Below are positions 1-8,734 of a stretch of DNA of 64,000 nucleotides, piece after piece. The notes under the pieces are model-generated. The model was given only the letters and a program-made list of their open reading frames with translations. It was not told the origin of the DNA and did no database searches. How positions within the stretch are numbered: the first letter of the stretch is position 1; every line of letters starts with the position of its first letter. Source of the stretch: Erysipelothrix rhusiopathiae (lineage in GTDB: Bacteria > Bacillota_I > Bacilli_A > Erysipelotrichales > Erysipelotrichaceae); contig NZ_LR134439.1 in NCBI RefSeq assembly GCF_900637845.1, forward strand, positions 434,001-498,000, in the 5' to 3' direction. Both the position numbers and the translations under genes were made by a program.

Positions 1-1139
1 TAATTTTAAATATCTATTTTTATAACGACAACATTAAACACAAAGATACGGCGGCCGTAATTGTATCGCATGGCTACTCCACTGCAAGCAGTATTGCGGA
101 TGCTGCCAATCAATTGTTAGAGGAACATATCTTTGATGCCTTTGATATGCCACTGGATAGTAGCAGTGAAGAAATCATTATGAAGGTGAATGACTATATC
201 GCCTTAAATCCGTATTATAAGAATTTGATTTTACTGGTCGATATGGGATCGTTGGAATTGATTGGGGACCGCATTCTTAAAGATTTAAATGTTGGTGTCA
301 TTAATAACAGTTCAACGGCAATTGCCTTGCATATTGGTTCAATGGTTCGTCAAGAATATCCGCTGGAAGAAATCTTAGCGAAAGCTTCGAAGCAAGCCGT
401 AACCAAGTATAAAATCTTGAATCGTGCAGAGAAGACAAAAGCCATGGTCTTTGTAAGTGATGCAGGGGTATCCGTTGCAGATCGGATGGTCAACCTCTTT
501 AAACAATCCTTGCCTAAGTCCATTGATCTTCGTTTTATCCGGTATGACTTTAAAGAATTATTAACAAATGGTTTAAAGGATCCCTTATTTGATAAGTTTG
601 AAGTGATGTTGATGGTGAAACCACACTCATTACCGCTGGATTCGATTCGCAGTGTAAGTTTGGAGGATATTGTCAGTTTTAAAGATATTTCCATTGTGGA
701 TAAGGCCTTGGAAGATTATTTGGATGTAGATGAGATTGAGGTGTTTAACCGAAATCTGCTTAAAAACTTTTCACTTCAAAATGTGATGCAAAATCTAACC
801 ATCTTAAATGCAAACAAACTTTTGAACTTTGTCAGTGATTCCACATCTCATTTAGAACGCAAGATGCAAAAGACATTCCAAAGTAAGACGATTGTCGGTA
901 TTTATATTCATGTCTGCTTTTTAATTGAACGTCTGGTAACCAAAACAGCTATTGACGACTATAAGGACGTGAAGCGCTTTGAGAAAGATCATCAAGCCTT
1001 TATTCGTGATGTGAATGATAGTTTTGGTCCTATGCTCGAACATTATAATGTCATGTTGCCGGTATCAGAGATTGCGCTCCTTTATGACTATATTGAAAAT
1101 GATAAAAATCGAGAGCATGGAGAGGATGATTCATTTTGA
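1..1139 (+). CDS. LevR-type PTS-regulated transcriptional activator (C-terminal part, 5' end outside window)
   Basis: The reading frame is open from base 3, well upstream of the first possible start (TTG at 114), so the gene begins outside the window. Visible in order: the end of a PTS EIIA mannose-type domain (SHGYSTASSIADAANQLL with the usual His), a segment resembling an EIIB-type domain (about bases 430-650), and a C-terminal PRD with its conserved His in IYIHVCFLIERL near base 910. In the LevR family a sigma-54 AAA+ domain and first PRD precede these, and PTS phosphorylation of the PRDs and EIIA sets activity; that half is not visible here. The stop overlaps the next start, so it is co-transcribed with the PTS operon it probably controls. 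Confidence 0.85.
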   Translation, partial: ILNIYFYNDNIKHKDTAAVIVSHGYSTASSIADAANQLLEEHIFDAFDMPLDSSSEEIIMKVNDYIALNPYYKNLILLVDMGSLELIGDRILKDLNVGVINNSSTAIALHIGSMVRQEYPLEEILAKASKQAVTKYKILNRAEKTKAMVFVSDAGVSVADRMVNLFKQSLPKSIDLRFIRYDFKELLTNGLKDPLFDKFEVMLMVKPHSLPLDSIRSVSLEDIVSFKDISIVDKALEDYLDVDEIEVFNRNLLKNFSLQNVMQNLTILNANKLLNFVSDSTSHLERKMQKTFQSKTIVGIYIHVCFLIERLVTKTAIDDYKDVKRFEKDHQAFIRDVNDSFGPMLEHYNVMLPVSEIALLYDYIENDKNREHGEDDSF

Positions 1140-1948
1140 AACTATCAGCAATGAACAGTCACTATCGATATTATAGTTTGAATACATTTTTTAAAACCAT
1201 TTCAAGTCTAGGCTTTGATGCATGTGAAATATGGACCAGTCCACATCACTTCTTTGTGGATTACCAACAGTATGATGATCCTTTTGCACTCAAAACCCAT
1301 GCAGAACATTTTGGGTTACAGATTATCGCAATCTGTCCTGAACAGACAAATCCAAAGCCTCATAACATGGCGACAGGATCTCTTGAACAACAAAATCGTG
1401 TGTATGCTTACTTCCGCAATATGATTGATATTGCGCATACAGTCGGTGCGAAACTGGTGGTGGTAACAAGTGGTTGGTCATTTTATGACGAACCCCTAGA
1501 AACAGCCTATCAACGCAGTGTCGCAATGATGCGAAGATTGTGTATTTATGCGCAAGAGCAAGGAATTCTTCTTGCCATTGAAGCATTACAACCTTATGAA
1601 TCACGCTTGGTCAATACCATTCAAGATTTGAAAGCGTATCAAGATGCTGTGGCGTGTGAAAACTTAAAAATTTGTCTGGACCTTGGGGCAATGACCCAGG
1701 CTGAAGAAACAATTGATGATTACTTTAATGTTTTTAAAGAAGATATTGTTCATGTGCATTTTGTGGATTCAGGACATTGTGCATGGGGGGATGGACATCG
1801 AAACATGCAGGAAGATCTTATGAAATTTAATCAATATAAGTATCAAGGTTATTACTCGCTGGAAACAGCCAAACAATGTTATGAAACAAAACCAGGTGAT
1901 GCGGATTTACAAAGTTTAACGAAATATAAAGAACAGGGAGGGATCTAA
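1136..1948 (+). CDS. FrlC-like sugar epimerase/isomerase (TIM barrel, AP endonuclease 2 family)
   Basis: 270 residues starting at TTG behind GGAGAGG; the start overlaps the previous stop. The protein has the xylose-isomerase-like TIM barrel pattern: GFDACEIW near the N-terminus, metal-ligand candidates in IEALQPYES, CLDLG and HVHFVDSG, and ending in YSLETAK. The stretch around PEQTNPKPHNM resembles the PETNGYPYNM region of E. coli FrlC (fructoselysine 3-epimerase) as I remember it. With the FrlB-like gene at the end of the operon, the likely role is converting a C3 epimer of a phosphorylated or free Amadori compound. The exact substrate cannot be read from sequence; another ketose epimerase role is possible. 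Confidence 0.75.
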   Translation: MKLSAMNSHYRYYSLNTFFKTISSLGFDACEIWTSPHHFFVDYQQYDDPFALKTHAEHFGLQIIAICPEQTNPKPHNMATGSLEQQNRVYAYFRNMIDIAHTVGAKLVVVTSGWSFYDEPLETAYQRSVAMMRRLCIYAQEQGILLAIEALQPYESRLVNTIQDLKAYQDAVACENLKICLDLGAMTQAEETIDDYFNVFKEDIVHVHFVDSGHCAWGDGHRNMQEDLMKFNQYKYQGYYSLETAKQCYETKPGDADLQSLTKYKEQGGI

Positions 1949-2362
1949 ATGAAACACTATATTATCGCAAGTCATAAACACCTGGCCGAAGGATTCTACA
2001 GTGCCGTCAAAGCCATTGTCGGAGATGTGGATTCCGTTCATATTATTTCCGCCTACGTTGATCATCATGATCTCACACAAGAAATTATGATGTGCTTAGA
2101 GGGAATCCCACTAGAAGATGATTTGGTGGTCATGACGGATATTTATGGCGGAAGTGTCAATACAGAGTTTATGAAGTTATTGGGTAGCCGTGATTTCCAT
2201 CTCATTGCTGGCGTTAACCTAGCGCTTATTATTTCAATCATGGTTGAAATTCAAGGCCCCATAACGCGTGAAGAACTTATTGAAAAGATTGAAGAGTGTC
2301 GTATGACCTTACGATATTGTAATGACGATCTTGTTGGAACAGACGTCGAAGAAGAATTTTAG
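1949..2362 (+). CDS. PTS mannose-family EIIA component
   Basis: 137 residues, ATG directly after the previous stop with GGGAGGG upstream. The N-terminus (YIIASHKHLAEG) carries the expected phosphorylated His (His9), and VVMTDIYGGSVNTEF matches the conserved DxxGGSP region of EIIA-Man, with N in place of P. It is a soluble cytoplasmic phosphocarrier taking phosphate from HPr and passing it to the EIIB encoded next. It is a stand-alone IIA, as in four-protein mannose-family systems. Confidence 0.93.
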   Translation: MKHYIIASHKHLAEGFYSAVKAIVGDVDSVHIISAYVDHHDLTQEIMMCLEGIPLEDDLVVMTDIYGGSVNTEFMKLLGSRDFHLIAGVNLALIISIMVEIQGPITREELIEKIEECRMTLRYCNDDLVGTDVEEEF

Positions 2363-2371
2363 GAGGAACTT

Positions 2372-2836
2372 ATGATTGTATTATGTCGTGTTGACCATCG
2401 TCTCTTACATGGACAGGTTGCATTCTCTTGGACCAATGCCCTTGGTGCAGACTGTATCTTGATTGCAGATGATGATGTCGTTTCCGATGATATTTGGAAG
2501 ACCACATTGAAATTGGCAAAACCAGCCAATGTTAAGTTAGTCATAAAGAATGTTGAAGATGCAATAAACGCATTAAACAGTGGCGTTACAGATAAGTATC
2601 AGCTGTTAATTGTCGTACGGACTATTGACGTTGCGTATAAGCTTGCGCAAGCATGTCCACAAATTCAATCTATTAACCTTGGTGGAACGAAAAAAGAAGG
2701 TGATGATGAACAAATCAGTAAAGCCATCTTTGTCAGTGAAACCGATAAGAAATTGTTGAAGGAACTAATGGATGCTGGAAAAGAAGTAGAAATACGGATG
2801 TTATCCAGCGACTCAAAGCAGGTAGTAAAACTATAA
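2372..2836 (+). CDS. PTS mannose-family EIIB component
   Basis: 154 residues, ATG behind TAGGAGG. The N-terminal signature CRVDHRLLHGQV contains the phosphoryl-accepting His13, as in the RxDxRLxHGQ motif of the family. The length is typical for a stand-alone IIB. It receives phosphate from the IIA and phosphorylates sugar brought in by IIC/IID. Nine bases separate it from the IIA gene and 15 from the IIC gene, so translation is probably coupled. Confidence 0.94.
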   Translation: MIVLCRVDHRLLHGQVAFSWTNALGADCILIADDDVVSDDIWKTTLKLAKPANVKLVIKNVEDAINALNSGVTDKYQLLIVVRTIDVAYKLAQACPQIQSINLGGTKKEGDDEQISKAIFVSETDKKLLKELMDAGKEVEIRMLSSDSKQVVKL

Positions 2837-2851
2837 AAGGAGGAAGAATTC

Positions 2852-3622
2852 ATGTTACAAGCAATATTGATTGGTTTAGTAGCGGCATTGGGTGTCTTCG
2901 GGGATCAACTGGGATCACTGTATATTAATCGCCCAATTATTCTTGGACCCATTGTTGGACTTATCTTAGGTGATGTTCAACAAGGTGTTATTATTGGTGC
3001 TACTTTAGAATTATTCTTTATGGGGGCCGTGTCAATTGGTGCCTATATTCCACCGGATGTAATTGTTGGTGGGACACTGGCTACAGCGTTTGCAATCTCG
3101 ATGGGATCTGGAACTGAAGCAGCGATTGCGCTTGCTATGCCTCTTGCATTAATCTCACTTGCAATTGGAAATATCTTTAACGTTGTTAATTCCTTTATCC
3201 TACGCATAGCTGATAAATCGGCAGAGGCTGGTAGTGTTGGTGGTATTAAAACAGCGCACTGGAGTATTGGAATGATTACAGTAGTTCGTCGTTTCTTGTT
3301 AGTATTCCTTGGATTTTACTTCGGTGCTGAAGCAATGTCTAATGTTATTGCAGCAATACCAGAACAAATTATTGCCGGTATGGATGCGGCTGCGGGACTT
3401 CTTCCTGCACTTGGATTTGCGATGTTAATGCGTATGATCTTAAACAAGAAACTTGTACCATTTTATTTCTTAGGATTTGTTTTATCTGCTTATCTCAATG
3501 TACCGGTATTAGGGATTGCGATTATCGGTGTCATTATTGTGATTGAGAAATTTGACTTCTTAGGGGGCTTTAGACAAGCGCCAGCAGGATTAAATGTGGA
3601 GGACGATGATGATGACTTCTAA
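2852..3622 (+). CDS. PTS mannose-family EIIC permease component
   Basis: 256 residues, behind AAAGGAGGA. A polytopic membrane protein with the family pattern: LVAALGVFGDQLGS at the start, RPIILGPIVGLILGD, and a GATLELFFMGAVSIGAYIPPD segment. It forms the sugar channel together with IID. The C-terminus ends in five Asp residues (EDDDDDF) because the GATGATGATGA repeat there also holds the start codons of the IID gene. Confidence 0.95.
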   Translation: MLQAILIGLVAALGVFGDQLGSLYINRPIILGPIVGLILGDVQQGVIIGATLELFFMGAVSIGAYIPPDVIVGGTLATAFAISMGSGTEAAIALAMPLALISLAIGNIFNVVNSFILRIADKSAEAGSVGGIKTAHWSIGMITVVRRFLLVFLGFYFGAEAMSNVIAAIPEQIIAGMDAAAGLLPALGFAMLMRMILNKKLVPFYFLGFVLSAYLNVPVLGIAIIGVIIVIEKFDFLGGFRQAPAGLNVEDDDDDF

Positions 3623-4433
3623 CAACAGTGTAATTACCAAACAAGACATTACCAAGATGGCCTTCAATGCTGGAAGTTTAGGCATGGAGTTTTCTTGGAA
3701 CTATGAACGTCAGATGCATCTTGCATTTGGCATGATGATGGATCCAACCCTTAAAAAAATCTATAAGGATGATCAAGAAGGTTATGCGGAAGCGTTACAA
3801 CGTCATATTGAATTCTTTAATATTACACCCCAATTAGCGCCATTTGTTGGTGGTATTGTGTGTTCGATGGAAGAGAAACATAAAGATGGAGAGGTCGATG
3901 CAACGGCGATTAGTGCGATTAAAACGGCGTTAATGGGACCCTTATCTGGAATTGGAGATTCGATCTTTGTAGGGTGTATTCGAGTTATTGCATTAGGTGT
4001 TGGTTTATCACTTGCGATGAGTGGGAATATCCTAGGACCGATCGCTTACTTTTTAATCTATAACATCCCTGCTTTCTTAGCTCGTTATTTTGGAGCACAT
4101 CTCGGTTACAATATTGGTTTTAATTATCTTGAGAAAATGCAACAGAGTGGTGTGATGGATAAAGTTCTTGCGGCAGCAGGTATTTTAGGGATCATGGTTA
4201 TTGGTGGTATGTCGAAAGAAATGGTTTATACAGGATTGGCCTTACAAATTGGTACTGGAGAAACGGCACAACCCTTCCAAGAAATATTGGATGGTATTAT
4301 GCCAGGACTTGTCGGTCTAGGAACAACATGGCTTTATTATTGGTTACTTAAGAAAAAAGTAAATCCCCTTATTCTTATTGTTGGGACGATGGTAGTAGGT
4401 ATTGCTGGTGTTTATTTAGGAATCTTTGGATAG
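3609..4433 (+). CDS. PTS mannose-family EIID component
   Basis: About 274 residues. Three tandem ATG codons lie at 3606, 3609 and 3612 behind GGAGG (3598-3602); the middle one (6-base gap) is chosen, 3612 is equally possible. The family hallmarks are visible: GSLGMEFSWNYERQMHLAFGMMM, the LMGPLSGIGDSIF loop, and a hydrophobic C-terminus. The start lies inside the IIC gene, giving translational coupling. The protein acts with IIC in the membrane. Confidence 0.94.
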   Translation: MMTSNNSVITKQDITKMAFNAGSLGMEFSWNYERQMHLAFGMMMDPTLKKIYKDDQEGYAEALQRHIEFFNITPQLAPFVGGIVCSMEEKHKDGEVDATAISAIKTALMGPLSGIGDSIFVGCIRVIALGVGLSLAMSGNILGPIAYFLIYNIPAFLARYFGAHLGYNIGFNYLEKMQQSGVMDKVLAAAGILGIMVIGGMSKEMVYTGLALQIGTGETAQPFQEILDGIMPGLVGLGTTWLYYWLLKKKVNPLILIVGTMVVGIAGVYLGIFG

Positions 4434-4442
4434 GAGAAACGT

Positions 4443-5438
4443 ATGTTAAAATTTGATAAAGAAAAGCAATTAGCGAGTTTTAAAGGGGGATTAGCCCTTC
4501 GACCTGAAATTGAAAAGGTTGCCGATGCAATTCATGATAAAGGTTATAACGGTATCTATTTTGTAGGGATTGGAGGAACTTATGCTTCTGCACTCCAAGT
4601 TGCTCATCACGTAAAAGAGATGAGTTCACTGCCAATTTATGTGGAACATGCTGCGGAATACTTAGTAACCGGGAATAAGAACATTACTAAAGATTCAATT
4701 ATCGTTTATTCTTCTGTAACTGGGACAACACAAGAGGTTGTGGCAGCGGTTAAGGTTTTAAAAGAAGTTGGGTGTACGATTGTCGCATTCGTCGATGAAC
4801 CTAATTCAATCCTTGCGGAATTGGGTGATTACACCATCTCTTTCGGTCTGAATGAACAACTTAAGTTCTTTATGTTTATGGATCGTTTAATGCAACGTAA
4901 GGGTGATTTTGATGATTATGAAGCAATGTATCAAGAATTTGATCAATACTTACCTGAAGCACTTGTTGATGTGGAAATCAAAGCCGATGCATTTGGGGAA
5001 GCTTATGCGAAACGTCATCACGATGATGCCATGCATTACTTTGTAGGTGCAGGGAATCAATGGGGTGCAACGTACTCCTATGCAATGTGTTATTGGGAAG
5101 AACAACATTGGCTTCCTACAAAATCAATTACAGCACCTGAATTCTTCCATGGTATGTTTGAGATTGTCGAACGAGACACCCCTGTAACGATCTTCGTAGG
5201 AGAAGATACATCTCGTCCATTATCAACACGTGTTGTCGATTTTATTCCGCGTATATGCGCAAACTATGAAGTCATTGATAGTAAAGATTATGAACTGAAA
5301 GGGATCAGTGAAAAATATCGCGGTCACATTTGTCATCTTGTAATGATGGCGGTTAACCGTCGTATTGATGCTCATATTGAGAAAATAAACTGTCATCCTA
5401 CAGAAATTCGTCGTTATTACCGACAATTGGATTATTAA
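4443..5438 (+). CDS. FrlB-like SIS-domain protein, probable fructosamine-6-phosphate deglycase
   Basis: 331 residues, ATG behind AGGAGAAA. Two SIS domains: the first with YFVGIGGTYASA and VYSSVTGTTQEVV (phosphosugar-binding Ser/Thr loop), the second with YFVGAGNQWGATYSYA and EFFHGMFEIVE. The latter matches the EFRHGPLEIVE motif of E. coli FrlB as recalled, and the C-terminus (PTEIRRYYRQLDY) matches its PDERRYYGGLVEY ending. FrlB enzymes split fructoselysine-6-phosphate into glucose-6-phosphate and lysine. As the last gene of the PTS operon it would process the imported 6-phosphorylated Amadori product. An AgaS or GlmS-like isomerase or deaminase role is the alternative. Confidence 0.78.
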   Translation: MLKFDKEKQLASFKGGLALRPEIEKVADAIHDKGYNGIYFVGIGGTYASALQVAHHVKEMSSLPIYVEHAAEYLVTGNKNITKDSIIVYSSVTGTTQEVVAAVKVLKEVGCTIVAFVDEPNSILAELGDYTISFGLNEQLKFFMFMDRLMQRKGDFDDYEAMYQEFDQYLPEALVDVEIKADAFGEAYAKRHHDDAMHYFVGAGNQWGATYSYAMCYWEEQHWLPTKSITAPEFFHGMFEIVERDTPVTIFVGEDTSRPLSTRVVDFIPRICANYEVIDSKDYELKGISEKYRGHICHLVMMAVNRRIDAHIEKINCHPTEIRRYYRQLDY

Positions 5439-5441
5439 GCG

Positions 5442-5474
5442 AAAACCCACTTTAAACAAGTGGGTTTTCTTTCT
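5442..5474 (+). terminator. Intrinsic terminator of the PTS/deglycase operon
   Basis: AAAACCCACTT and AAGTGGGTTTT form an 11-bp stem around a short loop and run into TTTCTTTCTT, starting 3 bases after the stop codon of the deglycase gene. Confidence 0.9.
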
Positions 5475-5534
5475 TAAATTTTCAGTTCAAACGCATTGTT
5501 ATTCGCTTATACATATGTTAGACTTATCTTCCAT

Positions 5535-5610
5535 GGAGGTTTAGCTCAGTTGGGAGAGCATCTGCCTTACAAGCAGAGGGTCAGCGGTTCGAGCCCGTTA
5601 ACCTCCACCA
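5535..5610 (+). tRNA. tRNA-Val (anticodon UAC)
   Basis: 76 bases with encoded CCA. Acceptor GGAGGTT pairs with AACCTCC; D arm GCTC/GAGC; anticodon stem TCTGC/GCAGA with loop CTTACAA giving UAC; T arm with GTTCGAGCC. It reads GUA and other Val codons. Confidence 0.96.
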
Positions 5611-5624
5611 TTTTTATTCTGGAT

Positions 5625-5649
5625 CACCCACGACGAGGGTGGTTTTTTT
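5625..5649 (+). terminator. Terminator after tRNA-Val
   Basis: CACCC and GGGTG pair around ACGACGA and are followed by a run of T. The 270 bases from here to the next gene hold no supported gene. An upstream extension of the next frame (from TTG 5776) has no good ribosome binding site. Confidence 0.7.
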
Positions 5650-5916
5650 ATGCTTTCTCATCTGTGGATTTTGAGTGTGGGTAATGCGTCTAATTTCAGG
5701 GCAAATAAAAATGGAAGACAAGGAAATCCAAGAACAGTTTAACTCAAAATTAAATGCACCTTTGTAGGTTCATTTTTGACTTACGGCTCCTTTTATGACT
5801 ATAATGAAACCGCTAAGCTTTTGTTTTTTAGAAAAACAAGAGTAAACTCGGTAATAAATAGCGCATCATTTTTTGGGGAAATGGATGCAAATAGAATTTG
5901 GATAAGTGGGTGGGGA

Positions 5917-6825
5917 ATGTTTATTAAGAGAAGAAATGAATTTCGGTATTATGTTTTGCTTTTTTGTGTATCACTATTTTTATTTGGCTTTATGTTCTTA
6001 AATGAATTGGATATCTATCAAATCATCGTTTCGTATTTCCAAAATAGTAACGAAAGTTTATTTAATTCTGATGTCGGGATATTCTTCTCAGACAGCAGTG
6101 AAATCACATTTATCAAATATACTTCAATTGAACTCCATAACGCACTGAAGTATTCAAGTTTTGAAGCGAGCTTAACAAGGGCTCTGTCACTTTTCCAAAT
6201 CGTGGTTCCTTTACTTGCTTCATTTGCGGGATTAATAATGTATCAAAATCAAACCAGTTGTAATGTTTTAAAATCATACCGTGTAAAAAAATATCGTAAC
6301 TTTATTCGCAATGAACAGTTAAGAATCGCGATAAGCGTGGCGGGTTCAATTTTTAGCGCATACGTTTTATATTACCTACTCATTCTATTTATAGGTGGAG
6401 GACGATTTGACGCATACACAATTCACACGGATTTATTTTTAGATGTACTTGGAAATAAGTTTTACTATCAACACCTCAAGTTTTATTATTTTTTACTGGG
6501 GATTGTAAAGTATTTACTCATTCCATTTGTTTTAGCCTATTTATCAACATCGATTGCGCTCTTCTCAACTAAAAAGAGTACGGTGGTGTTTGGGCTCTTA
6601 ATTTATTATTTTGGTCTCTCGGTTCTTATGTTTCCTCTGGTTTCTGTGGGAACAATTGATAAGTTTCCAATTGCCATGTTGTTTGCGCCATCCACTATTT
6701 TTTCTATTAGTGATTACAATACAGCGCCCACAATACTGCTTTTTATCACAAACTCAATGCCCCTTATTTTAGGTTATGTATTATTTAACCATAAGACGCG
6801 AGGTAAGCATCTTGAGATTAGTTAG
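5917..6825 (+). CDS. Polytopic membrane protein of an uncharacterised ABC cassette (first subunit)
   Basis: About 302 residues from ATG 5917 behind GGTGGGG; ATG 5881 (behind TTTTGGGGAA) is an alternative. It has an N-terminal basic stretch, one membrane helix, a loop of about 90 residues probably outside, then five or six hydrophobic segments, ending in NHKTRGK. I recognise no family. It overlaps the next gene by 14 bases. Gene order with a small ATPase and a lipoprotein suggests a permease subunit of an ABC-2-like system for export of, or defence against, a peptide; this role is inferred only from context. Confidence 0.72.
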   Translation: MFIKRRNEFRYYVLLFCVSLFLFGFMFLNELDIYQIIVSYFQNSNESLFNSDVGIFFSDSSEITFIKYTSIELHNALKYSSFEASLTRALSLFQIVVPLLASFAGLIMYQNQTSCNVLKSYRVKKYRNFIRNEQLRIAISVAGSIFSAYVLYYLLILFIGGGRFDAYTIHTDLFLDVLGNKFYYQHLKFYYFLLGIVKYLLIPFVLAYLSTSIALFSTKKSTVVFGLLIYYFGLSVLMFPLVSVGTIDKFPIAMLFAPSTIFSISDYNTAPTILLFITNSMPLILGYVLFNHKTRGKHLEIS

Positions 6826-7414
6826 AAAAGCAGCATTTGCAGGCTATATCATGTATATTAGCTTTATATTTTTGATCGGTAATGCAGCTTCATTCCAAAA
6901 TCTTTTCAATGATATATATTTTGTTATTGGTACGATTGTCTTGTACTTTTCGATCTATATAAAAGAAGATTGTGAGATGATGACGGTACATCGATATGGC
7001 TCAAAAATAAATTTTGCTTTAAAAACAATTGGGAACGCTGTGTATCATGCTTCAGTGCTTTATTTTAGTTTAGTTCTATTTTATTTGATCCTATCAATCT
7101 ATTTTTATTCGGGTTTCGATTTTTATTATTTTCTGAAAATAATGGTGCTGGTGGTAGTGTTAGGGATATCGGAAGTGCTCGTAAAACTTTTACGTCTTGG
7201 CTCAAAGTTACCCATAACAAGTTTTGTAGAATTTCTGTTAATTCTTTCCTCTACAAGTTACTATATGCCAATATTGGATAATCCCATGAATCCGTTATAC
7301 ATTTTTTATCATTTAGAAGGCTTAAATTGTGGGGTGATTATTTTAAACTATCTACCCTATGTATTCTTGTTGATGTTAGTTTTCTACTTAAAAATGGAGG
7401 ATTTGGAATTATGA
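6812..7414 (+). CDS. Membrane protein of the same ABC cassette (second subunit)
   Basis: About 200 residues. The best start is TTG at 6812, eight bases after GAGGT and inside the end of the previous gene; ATG 6776 is in frame but has no ribosome site. Five or six hydrophobic segments, with short charged loops (KEDCEMMTVHRYGSK). No recognised domain. It ends with an ATGA overlap with the next gene, so the three membrane proteins appear translated together. Confidence 0.68.
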   Translation: MRLVRKAAFAGYIMYISFIFLIGNAASFQNLFNDIYFVIGTIVLYFSIYIKEDCEMMTVHRYGSKINFALKTIGNAVYHASVLYFSLVLFYLILSIYFYSGFDFYYFLKIMVLVVVLGISEVLVKLLRLGSKLPITSFVEFLLILSSTSYYMPILDNPMNPLYIFYHLEGLNCGVIILNYLPYVFLLMLVFYLKMEDLEL

Positions 7415-8100
7415 CAGTATTGATTTATTTTATCACCTTGATACTTGGAATTATAATCTCTTCACTCCAAATGTTCCCAGGCCCGCATGGAGTCATAACA
7501 TTGAGTGATCTTATGAATGTATTATATTTAAACTTTAATAGTTTTCCTTTGTACGGAATTGATCAAGCAAGCATTCAAAATGTCATTGTGTTTACGTTAA
7601 TTACAATTACATTAATGAATACCGTTTTAAGGGAATTTAAAGACTTACAATCATTTTATGGTCTCTTACTTTATCGGAAGAATATAATCACTTCTTATAC
7701 AGTTCTAGCGAAGTATCATGTTTTGAATGCAATTAAGATGATGGTCATGACCTTTTTATTTTTTGTTTTCATGACTTTAGTCTATAAAAGTACATTAACT
7801 ACAATGCTTGTGACCATATTTTATCTCACCCGATTAACAAGTCTAATGCTAGCGATTGGACTGTTATTTGAAGCAATTAGTATCCGGTTCAGTGAGAATT
7901 TGGTTATATCAATTTTTCCATATTTTATGATTATGATTATGATATCAATTGATTATTACAGTTCAATAAGTATTGTTTCTTTTGTTGGTGTATTAGAACT
8001 TGAATTGATGCGAATGATTTTAGCTTTCGCTTTTGTTTTAATTGCCTTCGGAGGTTCCATACTTATTTTAAAAAGGAGTATTTATTATGATTCAATTTAA
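7411..8100 (+). CDS. Membrane protein of the same ABC cassette (third subunit)
   Basis: 229 residues from ATG 7411, behind GGAGG and overlapping the previous stop as ATGA. An in-frame open stretch runs upstream to 7327 but lies within the previous gene and lacks a ribosome site. About six membrane segments; the middle (REFKDLQSFYGLLLYRKNIITSYTVLAKYH) looks like the cytoplasmic coupling region seen in ABC-2 permeases. No family is recognised. It overlaps the ATPase gene by 14 bases. Confidence 0.72.
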   Translation: MTVLIYFITLILGIIISSLQMFPGPHGVITLSDLMNVLYLNFNSFPLYGIDQASIQNVIVFTLITITLMNTVLREFKDLQSFYGLLLYRKNIITSYTVLAKYHVLNAIKMMVMTFLFFVFMTLVYKSTLTTMLVTIFYLTRLTSLMLAIGLLFEAISIRFSENLVISIFPYFMIMIMISIDYYSSISIVSFVGVLELELMRMILAFAFVLIAFGGSILILKRSIYYDSI

Positions 8101-8734
8101 TGCCGTTTCTAAAAAGTTTAAAGACCTACTTCTTTTTGAAGATGTCAATATTAATATAAGAGAAGGAAAAAAGACCGCAATCGTAGGTCCAAACGGTAGT
8201 GGTAAGAGTGTGTTATTGAAACTCATCGTCGGCTACTCTGCCCCAACATTAGGGAGTATTGTGATTGATGGGAAGAAATTGCAGCAGGATATCGATTTTG
8301 TACCCAATGGCGGTGTAAGTATTAATGCGCCAGAGTTTATTGGTTCATTAACAGGACTTGAAAACCTTCGTGAAATTGCACGCATTCGAAGATGTGTGAA
8401 AGAAGCGGATATTATCCTTCTCGCTAAAAAGGTTAATTTTGAAGCGGAGTTATCTAAGAAATATAAAACGTATTCCTTAGGAATGAAACAAAAAATGAGA
8501 TTGATTCAAGCTTTAATGGAACGTCCTGATTACTTAATCCTTGATGAACCCTTTGATGGACTGGATCGATTAAGTAAAAAAATTGTGATAGAAATGTTGG
8601 ATGAATATGTTGAAGAAACAGGATGTACCCTTGTTTTTACCAATCATGGGGAAGAAGTTTTTGAAATTGCCGATGTTGTATATGAAATTGATGATAAAAA
8701 ACTAAGACTCATCAAAGGGGAATCGGAATGTTAA
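8087..8734 (+). CDS. ABC transporter ATP-binding protein (small, CcmA-like)
   Basis: 215 residues behind AAAAGGAG. Walker A GPNGSGKS, Q-loop replaced by a VPNGG stretch, signature YSLGMKQKM, Walker B YLILDEPFDGLD, and H-loop TNHGEE. The LGMKQK type of signature is typical of ATPases of bacitracin/lantibiotic resistance (BcrA-like) and Na+ export families. It would energise the three membrane proteins encoded immediately upstream. Confidence 0.92.
   Translation: MIQFNAVSKKFKDLLLFEDVNINIREGKKTAIVGPNGSGKSVLLKLIVGYSAPTLGSIVIDGKKLQQDIDFVPNGGVSINAPEFIGSLTGLENLREIARIRRCVKEADIILLAKKVNFEAELSKKYKTYSLGMKQKMRLIQALMERPDYLILDEPFDGLDRLSKKIVIEMLDEYVEETGCTLVFTNHGEEVFEIADVVYEIDDKKLRLIKGESEC

Noticed and set aside
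5496-5684. Open frame of 62 codons across the tRNA-Val
   Set aside because: It covers the whole tRNA and its terminator and has no ribosome site.
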